Source: Pseudoselenomonas ruminantium
GTDB taxonomy: Bacteria; Bacillota; Negativicutes; Selenomonadales; Selenomonadaceae
NCBI RefSeq assembly: GCF_900142515.1
Contig: NZ_FRBC01000008.1
Location: 40,420 to 104,419, forward strand
Direction of reading: 5' to 3'
DNA length: 64,000 nucleotides
This document shows, piece by piece, positions 1 to 10,259 of the stretch. The first letter of the stretch is position 1. The number at the start of each line of letters is the position of its first letter. The position numbers were made by a program, and so were the translations under genes. The notes beneath the pieces were generated by a model. It saw only the letters and a program-made list of their open reading frames with translations, was not told the origin of the DNA and made no database searches.

Positions 1-563
1 CAGATGATATCGACCAGCTCACCAGTAGTCTCAACGGGCTTTTCCTGACGGGCTTGCACAATAAACTGGGCAATGCGCTTGCTCCAACGCTCCTCACCAT
101 ATTCCTTGAAGATGCGATTGAGTTCCTTTTCCTCATAAGTGTTCACCACTTCATAGGCACTGAAATCCGCTTCCGGATTCATACGCATATCGAGCGGCGC
201 ATCCTGCATATAGGAAAAGCCCCGTTCTGCCGTGTCGATCTGGTGGGAAGACACGCCTAAGTCAAAGACCACACCATCCACCAGCTGGGCATCCTCATCC
301 GCGAGAATCTGCTCCAGATTGCGGAAGTTGTTGTGCACGATATCCACGCGGCATTTGGCATCCTTCAGCCGTTCACTGGCCGCTGCAATGGCCGCCGCAT
401 CCTGATCGATACCGATCAGCCGTCCCTTTTCCGTCAGCATCGATGCAATCAGGCTCGAATGCCCGCCGCCTCCCAAGGTACAGTCCACATAGGTTCCTTC
501 TTTAGTTGTCACAAGACCTTTGACGGTCTCCTCCAGCATCACACTGATATGATGAAACTCCAT
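1..563 (-). CDS. rsmH: 16S rRNA (cytosine1402-N4)-methyltransferase RsmH, 3' end outside window
   Basis: The minus-strand frame opens with ATG at 561-563 ([12 protein letters not shown]) and stays open to the window edge, so about 187 N-terminal residues are present and the C-terminus is missing. RsmH methylates N4 of C1402 in the ribosomal P site using S-adenosylmethionine. Visible family marks are the SAM-binding stretch [12 protein letters not shown], the acidic GIDQD that follows, and the [11 protein letters not shown] motif near residue 105. The start lies 31 bp downstream of the mraZ stop, the usual mraZ-rsmH order heading a division and cell-wall cluster, so it is probably co-transcribed from the mraZ promoter. 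Identification is firm; only the missing end is unknown. Confidence 0.97.
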   Translation of the reverse strand, partial: MEFHHISVMLEETVKGLVTTKEGTYVDCTLGGGGHSSLIASMLTEKGRLIGIDQDAAAIAAASERLKDAKCRVDIVHNNFRNLEQILADEDAQLVDGVVFDLGVSSHQIDTAERGFSYMQDAPLDMRMNPEADFSAYEVVNTYEEKELNRIFKEYGEERWSKRIAQFIVQARQEKPVETTGELVDII

Positions 564-594
564 GTTAACTGTAATCCTTCCTTTTTATTACCTA

Positions 595-1032
595 TTATAT
601 ACCTAATTCTGCCAGCGAGGCGGCAATTGCCGTAACATCCGGCTCCACCTCACCATTATATCGGTTCCAATTTTCCTTGCTCCAAACTTCGATGCGATTG
701 TCCACACCTGTGAGAATCACATCCTGCCGCAAAGCAATCTCCGCATAATTGCGCAGATTAGCCGGAACAAGAAAACGCCCCTGCTTATCACATTCCAGCA
801 TGCGGGCACCAGCAAAGAAAAAGCGGTTCATCACCCGGGCCTCCGGCTTGACCAGCGACAGGGCGCGAAGCCTGGCCGCTAAGTCCTCCCACGCCTGCTG
901 TCCATAGAGGAACAGGCATTTATCCAACCCTTTGGCAATGATGAACGTGACACCGAGTTCCTGACGGAAATCTGCTGGCAGAATGATACGCCCCTTGGCA
1001 TCAATGGAGTGAGTATATTCCCCCATAAACAT
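595..1032 (-). CDS. mraZ: Transcriptional regulator MraZ
   Basis: A 145-residue protein with the classic opening MFMGEYTHSIDAKGR. It has two SpoVT/AbrB-like swapped-hairpin halves, each marked by a D-x-x-G-R core (residues 11-15 and 82-86). MraZ forms rings and binds arrays of short direct repeats in front of its own gene, repressing the division and cell-wall operon. Such an array is present directly upstream (1040-1086). It is first gene of the cluster, followed by rsmH. The length is normal for the family. Confidence 0.97.
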   Translation of the reverse strand: MFMGEYTHSIDAKGRIILPADFRQELGVTFIIAKGLDKCLFLYGQQAWEDLAARLRALSLVKPEARVMNRFFFAGARMLECDKQGRFLVPANLRNYAEIALRQDVILTGVDNRIEVWSKENWNRYNGEVEPDVTAIAASLAELGI

Positions 1033-1039
1033 CCTGCCT

Positions 1040-1086
1040 CACCACTTTCCTTTCACCCTATGGCACTTTTTGCCACAATTCTCCAC
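1040..1086 (-). promoter_or_regulatory. MraZ operator: GTG direct repeats with 10-bp period
   Basis: On the coding strand GTG occurs with start-to-start spacing of exactly 10 bp four times (complement CAC at 1084, 1074, 1064, 1054) and once more 11 bp on (1043), in contexts such as AAAGTGGAGA and AAAGTGGTGA. MraZ proteins are known to bind direct GTGG-type repeats one helical turn apart. The array lies between the predicted -10 and the start codon, which fits autorepression. Confidence 0.75.
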
Positions 1087-1099
1087 TTTTACTACATTC

Positions 1100-1128
1100 A
1101 TTGTATAGCAAATCAGATGAGAAGGCAA
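1100..1128 (-). promoter_or_regulatory. Predicted sigma-70-type promoter of mraZ
   Basis: Read on the minus strand, TTGCCT (1123-1128) is separated by 17 bp from TACAAT (1100-1105), just upstream of the MraZ repeat array. Prediction from sequence only. Confidence 0.55.
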
Positions 1129-1130
1129 GT

Positions 1131-1158
1131 AAAAAAGCCCGCCCCTTTCCGGGCAGGC
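1131..1158 (-). terminator. Rho-independent terminator after the deacetylase gene
   Basis: On the minus strand a GC-rich hairpin (GCCTGCCC paired with GGGCGGGC around a short loop) is followed by six T. It lies six bases past the stop of the deacetylase gene. Confidence 0.8.
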
Positions 1159-1163
1159 TTGCT

Positions 1164-1994
1164 TCAGTTTTTCATCCAGCCAAAGCTTTCAAATATGGGC
1201 TGATATCTTATGCGTTCAACGAAGTCCTTATTGGTATCTTCCGTGTGGAAGATCGGCACACGTTCCAGCGCAAAGATGTTGCTCGCTTTATCCACGTTGC
1301 CGTACTTGATGGTAAATGCCGCCTTATAACCGGCCTCCTTCACCATCTGTGCGATATGCAGATTGTACGTTCCCGTCGGATAGGCAATGTAATTCACCGC
1401 ATGCCCCAGTTCCGTTTCCGCCTTTTTCTTGGAATCCACCAACTCAGCCCGCAACTCATCATCCGTCAGATCCGTCATGGAACGGTGATTTACCGTATGC
1501 GATTCGATATTGATGCCATTCTTGTTCATCTCCCGGGCCTGATCCCAACTCAGATACCCCTTCTTATGCCGGTCCAGGAAGCCTGTCACGACAAATATGG
1601 TGGCCTTGAAGCCATATTTCTTCAAGATTGGATAAGCATTATTGTAATTATCCTCATACCCATCATCAAAGGTAATCATCACGGGGTTTTCCGGCAACTG
1701 ACCATTTCCCGCCAAAGCATCATATAACTCATCCGGCGTGATGGTATGATAGCCATTGTCCCGCAGATACTTCATCTGATTTTCAAAATCCTCCGGCCTT
1801 ACCGCCAGGGATATGAACGTATAATCAATCTTATGGTAATTGAGCACCAACACCTTGGTACCACTTTCACTGTCCGCCACCATAGTAGCCTGCAACGGCC
1901 TTGGCTGCTGCCAGAAAACCAACACACTAGTCAGCACTGCTACAACCGTCAGCAACAACACCAGTTTCCAACCGAATATCTTACGCAAATTCAT
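1164..1994 (-). CDS. Membrane-anchored polysaccharide deacetylase (NodB domain, CE4)
   Basis: This 276-residue protein has one N-terminal membrane segment (about residues 11-28) and then an extracytoplasmic NodB domain. Metal-dependent CE4 deacetylases remove acetyl groups from chitin-like or peptidoglycan sugars. The first catalytic motif is TFDDGYEDNY (FDD at 109-111, holding the base and a metal ligand) and the second is SHTVNH (165-170, two metal-binding histidines). Peptidoglycan N-acetylglucosamine or a surface polysaccharide is a plausible substrate, but the sequence does not settle which. It stands alone, with its own terminator, and is divergent from the glucosaminidase gene at 2148, also a wall-directed enzyme. 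Confidence 0.9.
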   Translation of the reverse strand: MNLRKIFGWKLVLLLTVVAVLTSVLVFWQQPRPLQATMVADSESGTKVLVLNYHKIDYTFISLAVRPEDFENQMKYLRDNGYHTITPDELYDALAGNGQLPENPVMITFDDGYEDNYNNAYPILKKYGFKATIFVVTGFLDRHKKGYLSWDQAREMNKNGINIESHTVNHRSMTDLTDDELRAELVDSKKKAETELGHAVNYIAYPTGTYNLHIAQMVKEAGYKAAFTIKYGNVDKASNIFALERVPIFHTEDTNKDFVERIRYQPIFESFGWMKN

Positions 1995-2147
1995 TTCTCC
2001 TCAATCGTATCGCCATATCTACCGGGATATCACCCTACAATTCTACAACGAATCGTCAGCTTATACAATAGAAAACTTCAATTCATAATGGCAAAAGGAT
2101 TACAATAGCGTTATAATGAAGGCAAGTATTTTTTAGGAGGATTTCTT

Positions 2148-3407
2148 ATGCGTCTTTGTTATACCCTGATTCCTCTGCTGAGCCTGTCCTGCCTGCTTAT
2201 GCCGGCTTGCGCTTTCAGCAAGGAACAGCAGGCTGTCCCTGTAGCCCAGCGCACCATTGCAGGGCGTCCGGATTTTCCGGAGAAAATGCCCGGGGAGATC
2301 AACCCCAAGATAATCCAGGGGGTTCATTTCCGCTATGAAGCGGCCTTCGACGAACCCATGATGGCAACAGATACCACACCGGAAACCGTCACCATCATGG
2401 GGCCGGCAGAAGCTACTCAGGAACAGATGACAGCTTTTATCCGCAAGCGCAACCCCAACCCCAAAATCAACTGTACGCTGGAAGAAATGGTAAACTACTA
2501 TTATCAGGAAGCTGGCGCTGAGGGTGTACGGCCTGATGTGGCCCTATGCCAGGCCTTAAAAGAAACAGGCTTCTTCGCCTACGGCGGGGATGTATCCCCT
2601 CAGCAGAATAATTTCTGTGGTCTTGGGGCGACGGGCAATCACGAACCAGGGCATAGTTTTGCCACCGCCCAGCTTGGTGTACGTGCCCATATCCAGCATT
2701 TGCTGGCTTATGCAAAATACAAACCGCCAGTGCAGGCTATCATAGATCCACGCTACCAGCATGTGGTGAAAAACCGCCCGGACCTTCATGGCAAGGTGCT
2801 GACCTGGACAAAGCTCAACGGGAATTGGGCCGTTCCGGGGAAAAACTACGGACAGGAAATCCTGATGCTCTGGCGTGAAGCCCAGGCCCCGGATGGTTCC
2901 GACGCCGCTCTCGCTGCAGCTCAAAAAAAGGTCAGCCAGGCTCCGGATGAAGCAATCAATCATATCTACCGCGGCGTGGTCTACTACAACCGGGACGATT
3001 TCAAAAACGCTTTGGACGATTTCAAAGCGGCCAAAAAATTCAGCCCCACCTCCGGCGAAGCCCTCTTCGATCTGGCCATCACAGCCGAAAAGCTCGGAGA
3101 AAAACGGACCGCCCGCAAGACTTATGATGAACTCATCAAGCTCCATCCCAACTTCAATCAGGCTTATTACAATCGGGCACTCCTGCGCTACCAGGCCAAA
3201 GACTACGACGGTGCCATCGCTGATTTACAGGCTCTGCTGAAAATCGAAGAACGTACGGCCGATGCCATGAATCTCATCGGTCTTTGCCATATTGCCCAGA
3301 AGCAATACAGCGCCGCCTGGGATGATTTCGCTGCTGCCGGAAAGATCAACTCCGCCAATATGAATGTGTTGGCCAACCAGTTTATTATGATGGCATGTTT
3401 GAAGTAA
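2148..3407 (+). CDS. Exported glucosaminidase-domain protein with TPR repeats
   Basis: A 419-residue protein beginning with a hydrophobic export signal (MRLCYTLIPLLSLSCLLMPAC). The cysteine at 21 sits in a poor lipobox, so it could be a lipoprotein or a cleaved secreted protein. Residues about 110-240 match the glucosaminidase (GH73-like) fold: VALCQALKETGFF contains the likely catalytic glutamate, followed by NNFCGLGATG. The C-terminal 150 residues form TPR repeats (for example YRGVVYYNRDDFKNALDDF), probably for protein binding. A role in peptidoglycan cleavage is inferred from the family. TATAAT at 2112-2117 and AGGAGG just before the ATG support expression from here. Confidence 0.85.
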   Translation: MRLCYTLIPLLSLSCLLMPACAFSKEQQAVPVAQRTIAGRPDFPEKMPGEINPKIIQGVHFRYEAAFDEPMMATDTTPETVTIMGPAEATQEQMTAFIRKRNPNPKINCTLEEMVNYYYQEAGAEGVRPDVALCQALKETGFFAYGGDVSPQQNNFCGLGATGNHEPGHSFATAQLGVRAHIQHLLAYAKYKPPVQAIIDPRYQHVVKNRPDLHGKVLTWTKLNGNWAVPGKNYGQEILMLWREAQAPDGSDAALAAAQKKVSQAPDEAINHIYRGVVYYNRDDFKNALDDFKAAKKFSPTSGEALFDLAITAEKLGEKRTARKTYDELIKLHPNFNQAYYNRALLRYQAKDYDGAIADLQALLKIEERTADAMNLIGLCHIAQKQYSAAWDDFAAAGKINSANMNVLANQFIMMACLK

Positions 3408-3454
3408 AAACGTTATAATAGAATAAAACAATTTGTGTAAAAGGAGACTTTATC

Positions 3455-3799
3455 ATGGCTTTTATCGAACCCAATCCCATTCAGGCAACCAACAAGGCAG
3501 ACGGCAATGGCACCATCACGATTGTCAAGCTGCTGACACCTGCTGAGCTTGACGGCAAATGCGACATGTATGCCAAGGTCATCATCCCGCCACTTTGCTC
3601 TATCGGCGTCCATGAACACCACGGCAACACGGAGACCTATCACATCCTCTCTGGCACAGCCCTCTACAACGACAACGGCAAGGAAGTGACCATCGGCGCC
3701 GGCGCCACGACCTTCTGCCCCGACGGCGAAAAACACGGTATCGCCAACCCGTCCAAGACGGAAGACCTGGTATTCATGGCTTTGATTATCAAAAAATAA
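3455..3799 (+). CDS. Cupin-domain protein
   Basis: A 114-residue single-domain cupin. The metal-site motif is recognisable: GVHEHHGNTETYHILSG has the two histidines and the glutamate of cupin motif 1, and FCPDGEKHGIANP supplies the histidine of motif 2. Small cupins of this kind bind a metal and act as isomerases, dioxygenases or sugar/ligand-binding proteins. No substrate can be named. The start has AAAGGAGA upstream. It is a lone gene followed by a long perfect inverted repeat. Confidence 0.85.
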   Translation: MAFIEPNPIQATNKADGNGTITIVKLLTPAELDGKCDMYAKVIIPPLCSIGVHEHHGNTETYHILSGTALYNDNGKEVTIGAGATTFCPDGEKHGIANPSKTEDLVFMALIIKK

Positions 3800-3811
3800 A
3801 TAAGGGCTATC

Positions 3812-3859
3812 ACAAGAACGAATGCTTGCAGGAATAATCCTGCAAGCATTCGTTCTTGT
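3812..3859. repeat. Perfect 22-bp inverted repeat with 4-base loop
   Basis: The arm at 3812-3833 and its exact reverse complement at 3838-3859 flank the loop ATAA. Pairing continues on the outer side after a three-base bulge. No T-run follows on either strand, so a classical terminator is only partly supported. It separates the cupin gene from the PTS-regulator remnant. Confidence 0.8.
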
Positions 3860-3882
3860 TGTGACGTATTTTACTTCGTATA

Positions 3883-5535
3883 ATGATTACTGTAAACAGG
3901 GGGGTGATGAACATCGACGGTTGTGAAAGACGGCGGGAGCTGTTGAAAGCTCTGCGGGCCACCATCGCGGCAACGCCGCTGACGGTGAAGAATCTGGCAG
4001 AACTCTTGCACGTTTCCGTCCGCACGGTTCATTACGATTTGGATATTCTGACTGACGAGCTGCAGGACAGTGGTGTGCGGCTCTGCCGCAAAGCTCGCTA
4101 TGGCGTCTGGCTGGAAACCGACGCAGATGACAGCAAGCAGCCATTGCTGCAAACCGAGTTTTTAAGTCCTAAGGAACGACGGGATTTCATCATCTTGGAA
4201 CTCTTAGCCGATGGCTGGCACGCCATTGATGAGATTGCCGAAAAGCTTTCCATCAGCCGCAACACCCTGCTGGCCGACCTCAAGGATGTACAGGAACTCA
4301 TCGAAGCCCGAGGCCTTGTCTATGAATCCAAGCGGGGCGCGGGCATCAGCATCAGCGGCTCGGAGCAGAGCATCCGTGATATGTACATCCATATCTTTGC
4401 CAAAGCTGATTATGATTTCCGCTACGGCATCAACCGAAAATTCCCGGTACAATCCGCACAGGGAGCTTTCCAGACCTATACGGCAAAACTGCCCCTTGAG
4501 GATATTGCCGCCCGCTTCATCGCCTTGATGAAAAAGCACGGCATCCTGGAAAACGACGCCTCCACCAACCGCATGATCTGCGCATTAGCCGTACAGGTCA
4601 AACGATTGCAGGCTGGCAAGGAACTGACTTGCAGCCAAAAAGTCAGCTTCTTGGGCAACGAGGGCACAACACTTACCAATCTGGCTATGGAAATCGCGCA
4701 AGTGATGGCCGCTTTCCAGAAAGGAGTCCAAAACGCCGGCGAAATCCAGTACCTGATCCGGGAACTTTTGCACAGCCGCATTTACCTCTTTGCTGACAAG
4801 TCCGGCGACGGTGGTCCCAAAGACGTGAATCTGCATGCGCTGAAACTTTCCCGGAGATTTGTGGAACAGGCGCAGGTATGGCTCGGCGATATCTATCAGG
4901 ATGATGATGAACTCATCTACAATCTGGCCATGCATCTGCAGCCAGCCATTGAACGAGCCAGGTTCGGCATCGTCCTGACCAATCCCTTGTTGGGGCAGAT
5001 CCAGGAGCAGTACCAATCCCTGTATATGGTGGCACACAAGGCTGCCGATAGGCTCACCGAAGAACTTGGTATCCGCTTCACTGAAGATGAGATCGGCTAC
5101 CTGACCATCCATCTGGGCGCTGCGGTAGAACGCAAGCGCCTGATGCAGAAACAGAAGCTATCGGTATTGCTGGTCTGTGGCAATGGCATCGGCACGGCCA
5201 ATCTGCTGGCTATGACGCTCAAGAATCACCTGCCTTACATCAATATCCGCGATTGTCTCACTCTACAAACTGGATGATGAGAATCTGCAACATATCGATC
5301 TGGTGATCAGCACGGTTCCTCTGGAACTGGACTCAGTAGCCCTGCTACGGGTATCCCCCATTGCCACAGCCGAAGAGATCAAGGTCATCGAAGGACAGAT
5401 TTCTTATTTCTACAACAAGAAATTTGCCGCCAAAGAGCTGCTGGCGAAGGTTCAGGAACCGTTGGGCCTGAAAGAGCTCCTGAAGCCGGAAATGATCGAG
5501 CTGGACAGCCAGGCCGCGACCTGGGATGAAGCCGA
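3883..5535 (+). pseudogene. BglG-family PTS regulator remnant (frameshifted, 3' end lost)
   Basis: The first frame (3883-5277) gives an N-terminal winged-helix pair (TVKNLAELLHVSVRTVHYDLDIL and IDEIAEKLSISRNTLLADL), two PRD regulation domains with histidines, and the start of an EIIB-like domain (LSVLLVCGNGIGTANLL). Near 5255-5265 the coding frame shifts by one base: YKLDDENLQHIDLVIST and the following EIIB/EIIA-linker sequence continue in another frame to about 5535. There the regulator breaks off in the EIIA-like part (AATWDEA) and UlaA sequence begins. Such proteins control sugar PTS operons in answer to PTS phosphorylation. The frameshift could be a sequencing error, but the truncation into ulaA is a real structural break. 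The likely original target is the ula genes fused to it. Confidence 0.8.
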
Positions 5536-6292
5536 TTGCCCGCTTCACTCCGCTGAAATTCATCTTCCTTACCGGTCATCATACATTATACATGGCCTGC
5601 ATGATTGGCATCATCCTTACGGTCGGCGGACTCAGCGGCACTTCTCTCGTCGCAGTCGGTGCCATCACCCTGGGCTTTATCATGGCTCTGTTCCCAGCTA
5701 TCGCCCATCCGACCATGAAGAAGATCACCGGCAGCGATGATGTGGCCTTCGGCCATTTCGGCACGGTTGGTTATATCTTCGCCGCTTATGTCGCCAAATG
5801 GCTGGGCAACAAGGAACACTCGACAGAAGAAATCAACTTCCCGAAAGGGCTCTACTTCCTGCGTGATTCCTCCATCGCCATCTCCCTTGTCATGTTAGTT
5901 CTCTTCCTTATCGTAGCGCTTGCCTGCAGCCCGGAATATGTGGAAAAGAACCTCAGCGGCGGCCAGAGCTTCCTCGTCTTCTCCATCATTCAGGCCATCA
6001 CCTTTGCCGGCGGCGTCTACATCATCCTGGCAGGCGTACGCCTGATTCTTGCAGAAATCGTACCAGCCTTCACCGGTATTGCCACGTCTCTGGTCCCCAA
6101 TGCCAAACCGGCCATCGACTGCCCCGTTGTTTATCCCTATGCTCCTAACGCTGTGCTTATCGGTTTTCTCTCCAGCTTCGTAGGCGGCATCATCGGCATG
6201 GGCGTGCTGCTGGCTATGGACAGCCCCGTAAATCCCCTGCCCATAATTCTCCCGAGCGTTGTGCCCCACTTCTTCTGTGGTGCACCGGATAC
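5526..6292 (+). pseudogene. ulaA: Remnant of ascorbate-type PTS permease EIIC (UlaA), both ends missing
   Basis: The frame carries the middle of UlaA. It starts at RFTPLKFIFLTGHHTLYMA, runs through several membrane segments, and contains LAEIVPAFTGIA and the conserved PVVYPYAPNAVLIGFLSS. It departs from the family right after VVPHFFCGA, where sequence PDTKRPSGK begins and a terminator follows. The N-terminal part (including the first membrane helices) and the C-terminal part are absent. No ulaB or ulaC gene is seen. UlaA moves ascorbate-like acids with phosphorylation by EIIA/EIIB; this copy is very unlikely to function. Confidence 0.85.
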
Positions 6293-6293
6293 G

Positions 6294-6338
6294 AAAAGGC
6301 CATCTGGCAAGTTCAATCACTTGCCGGATGGCCTTTTT
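6294..6338 (+). terminator. Rho-independent terminator after the ulaA remnant
   Basis: AAAAGGCCATC-GGCAAGT pairs with ACTTGCC-GATGGCC around a six-base loop and ends in five T. Its A-run on the other side lets it also stop the convergent transcript. Confidence 0.85.
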
Positions 6339-6391
6339 CCATCGGTTATATGCGCGTCAGATCATTCCCCGCTGACACGCACGCCAGCTGC

Positions 6392-7264
6392 TTACTCCAG
6401 CCCATAATAATGCAAAAGCGCCTGCGTGCCCTTGTCTCCCTCCTGCAGTCTTTCCATCTGCCGCACTTCACTGAGAACCTGCGCCAGCACCGGCAGGGCT
6501 GCACCATAAGCTGCAGAAGTCTCCGTGCCGATGGCCAGATCCTTGCCGAAATGCTTCAGCATGAAGCCCGGCGCAAAATCACCGGACAGCCCGCGGCGCA
6601 CGACGTTATTCATCTGGAAGCTGCTGGCGGCTCCCGCCGATATGGCCTGATAGGTCTTTTCCACATCCAGCCCCGAAGCCTTGGCATAGGCATATGCCTC
6701 GCAGGCTCCGGCCAATGCCCCGGCAATGGCAATCTGATTGCAGGCCTTGGCCTTCTGGCCGGCACCGGCACTGCCCATATGCACGATATTCTTCCCCATT
6801 GCGGCAAACACCGGCTGCAACGCCGCAAAATCCTCAGCTTCACCGCCCACGAGAATGGAAAGCGTGGCATTCTTCGCCCCTACATCGCCGCCAGTCACCG
6901 GTGCATCTACCGCATGAACCCCTTTCTCCTTCGCTGCCGCAAAGATCTTCTCCGCAAGGATTGGTGACGAAGTGGTCATATCCACCACATAGGTACCTGC
7001 CGGAACATTAGCCAGAATGCCATCCTTCCCCAGATAAACTTCCTCCACGTCCTTTGGGTAGCCCACAATGGTAATCACCACATCCTGTCCTTTGGCACAG
7101 GCTCCGGGACTGTCACACCAGACAGCGCCCTTGGCCAGCAGGCCTTCCGCCTTGGACTTCGTACGATTGTAAACGCTCAGCCTGAAGCCCGCGTCCATGA
7201 GGTGCCCGGCCATAGCCGCCCCCATGATGCCTGTGCCGATAAAGCCAATATTCCTGATTTCCAT
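6392..7264 (-). CDS. garR: 2-hydroxy-3-oxopropionate (tartronate semialdehyde) reductase family protein
   Basis: A member of the beta-hydroxyacid dehydrogenase family (about 290 residues), which reduces tartronate semialdehyde to D-glycerate or oxidises related 3-hydroxyacids with NAD(P)H. It shows the dinucleotide site GFIGTGIMGAAMAGHL at the N-terminus, the substrate motif DAPVTGGDVGAKNATLSI, and the catalytic lysine in GQKAKACNQ. A longer reading from 7288 is possible, but ATG at 7264 has AGGAAG six bases upstream and gives the normal N-terminus, so I chose it. The neighbouring defunct sugar-acid PTS makes a role in sugar-acid breakdown plausible. GarR versus 3-hydroxyisobutyrate dehydrogenase cannot be fully separated by eye. 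Confidence 0.85.
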   Translation of the reverse strand: MEIRNIGFIGTGIMGAAMAGHLMDAGFRLSVYNRTKSKAEGLLAKGAVWCDSPGACAKGQDVVITIVGYPKDVEEVYLGKDGILANVPAGTYVVDMTTSSPILAEKIFAAAKEKGVHAVDAPVTGGDVGAKNATLSILVGGEAEDFAALQPVFAAMGKNIVHMGSAGAGQKAKACNQIAIAGALAGACEAYAYAKASGLDVEKTYQAISAGAASSFQMNNVVRRGLSGDFAPGFMLKHFGKDLAIGTETSAAYGAALPVLAQVLSEVRQMERLQEGDKGTQALLHYYGLE

Positions 7265-7322
7265 AAAACTCTTCCTTTCAATATTCACACTGACAACATT
7301 AGATTATTTCGCCATGCTAAAC

Positions 7323-7349
7323 AAAAAACCTGCCCTTACAGGCAGGTTT
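7323..7349 (-). terminator. Terminator of enolase gene
   Basis: On the minus strand AAACCTGCC pairs with GGCAGGTTT around a six-base loop, and the transcript ends in a run of six T. It lies 18 bp past the eno stop. Confidence 0.85.
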
Positions 7350-7366
7350 GCAAATCACAATTTGGG

Positions 7367-8683
<1,317 letters not shown>

Positions 8684-8805
8684 TCAAATCTGATTTTATT
8701 ATAACCGTTCACAAGCAATATTGCAAGTAATTATCATTTGCATTCACCGGTGATTTTTCCTTTGAAAATAATTCTCTCTATTGGTTCTTTAGTCCTAATT
8801 TATAC

Positions 8806-8834
8806 TTGCAAGTCCCGTATTGAGTTGTTATAAT
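8806..8834 (+). promoter_or_regulatory. Predicted promoter of the diguanylate cyclase gene
   Basis: TTGCAA (8806-8811), a 17-bp spacer and TATAAT (8829-8834), 40 bp upstream of the ATG at 8874. Confidence 0.65.
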
Positions 8835-8873
8835 TGTGTATAGTTACGGAACGAATAGTTTAAGGAGTTTCTT

Positions 8874-9998
8874 ATGGCAGAACCGTATGCGATCATTCCC
8901 AGCCATTTCAATCCCACCGTATACGAAGCATTAGAATCAGCAGATAACGTTATTTTTTTCAAATGGGATTTGACCGATGACACATTCGAGCTACGGGATA
9001 ATTGCTGCAAACATCGCTATGCCTTGGCCAGCCACTTTTCTCGTGCTTCCACACATCTGGCCCAGGACGGTATTGTCCATCCTGATGATGCTGGTATGTT
9101 GGAATATTATTTACATCGCATCTATAAGGCTCGCCCTAGTGCACTGGAGCACAATCAAATGACAGCCCGTCTTCGCCTGCGCAGCAACAAGAACCCGCTG
9201 TGGGTGTGGTCGGAAATTCATCTTGTCACTTATTATAAGGGACGCCGTCCGATGGTTGCCTTCGGCAATATCCGCAATATCCAGGCCGAAAAGCTATGGC
9301 AGCAACGGATATGCGATCGCGCCAACACCGATGAATTAACCCGTCTTTACAGCAAAGGCGCGGTAAAGACCCGCATCCGGGCAGCTCTGCGCAAAATGGT
9401 CCCCAAAACAGACACCGCCACACTGCTGATTGTCGATGCCGACAATTTCAAGGGCATCAATGATACATTTGGCCACCTTTTCGGGGATCAGGTATTGAAG
9501 GAAGTCGGACAAGCCATCAATAAAAACTTCCGCCAAAGCGACATAAAAGGCCGCATCGGCGGGGATGAATTCGTGGTGTTCCTGCCCGGGATGGATAATG
9601 TCGATGTTCTGACTCGTCATTGCAACTGTCTTTGCCAGCGTCTTTCCCGTATCTTCCATGCTGATGGCAAACGTCAGTCCTTCTCCATCAGCGTGGGTGC
9701 AGCACAATATCCTGCCCACGGACAGAACTATACCGATCTTTTTGCTCATGCGGACCATGCCCTCTATGAGGCTAAGCGCCTGGGCAAAGGGAAATTCGTA
9801 CTCTATCAGCCGATCATGTCAGAAACGTCGATGGAGTACAGCGGCCGTAATGCAGATACTGCACAAACCGAACCACAGGAAGCGTGCCAGCCTTATGCAG
9901 AAACCATGGAGGATATGCAGCAACGTCTCGACGAAATGCAGCGCACCATCGATTATATGAGAAAAATGATGTGTGCCCTGCTCAAGGTCAAGAGCTGA
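8874..9998 (+). CDS. PAS-GGDEF diguanylate cyclase
   Basis: A 374-residue protein predicted to make the second messenger c-di-GMP. Residues about 20-140 resemble a PAS sensor of the PAS_3 type (DLTDDTFEL... VHPDDAGMLEYYLHRI), ending in a short linker. The GGDEF domain spans about 150-315. It has an intact signature GGDEF at 229-233 and an RxxD inhibitory site (RQSD, 220-223) five residues ahead, so product inhibition is expected. The C-terminus (about 335-374) is a predicted coiled coil (MEDMQQRLDEMQRTIDYM) that may help dimerisation. No membrane segment is visible, so it is cytoplasmic. The signal sensed is unknown. Confidence 0.93.
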   Translation: MAEPYAIIPSHFNPTVYEALESADNVIFFKWDLTDDTFELRDNCCKHRYALASHFSRASTHLAQDGIVHPDDAGMLEYYLHRIYKARPSALEHNQMTARLRLRSNKNPLWVWSEIHLVTYYKGRRPMVAFGNIRNIQAEKLWQQRICDRANTDELTRLYSKGAVKTRIRAALRKMVPKTDTATLLIVDADNFKGINDTFGHLFGDQVLKEVGQAINKNFRQSDIKGRIGGDEFVVFLPGMDNVDVLTRHCNCLCQRLSRIFHADGKRQSFSISVGAAQYPAHGQNYTDLFAHADHALYEAKRLGKGKFVLYQPIMSETSMEYSGRNADTAQTEPQEACQPYAETMEDMQQRLDEMQRTIDYMRKMMCALLKVKS

Positions 9999-10156
9999 TT
10001 TCATGGTATAAACGCATAAAAAATGACACCAGCAAAGAATTTGGGGAAATTCCGCTAGTGTCTCTTCTATCGTAGTGAACTGGGGAAGCTCGCGATCGGC
10101 ACAGCCCAATGGGGATTGGGGAAAGAACTATACCGAACATTTACTACATTTATAGT

Positions 10157-10193
10157 ATACAGCATATATCCAAAGGGTATGCTGTATTTTTTT
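10157..10193 (+). terminator. Rho-independent terminator
   Basis: ATACAGCATA pairs with TATGCTGTAT and is followed by T7. A second, weaker hairpin lies at about 10026-10063. Nothing else is recognised in 9999-10259. Confidence 0.75.
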
Positions 10194-10259
10194 ACATTTT
10201 TTTCCCAACATAATGTATAAGTTTACAATCCGCTCCCTTTTTTCCGCCTCTTACCACGG

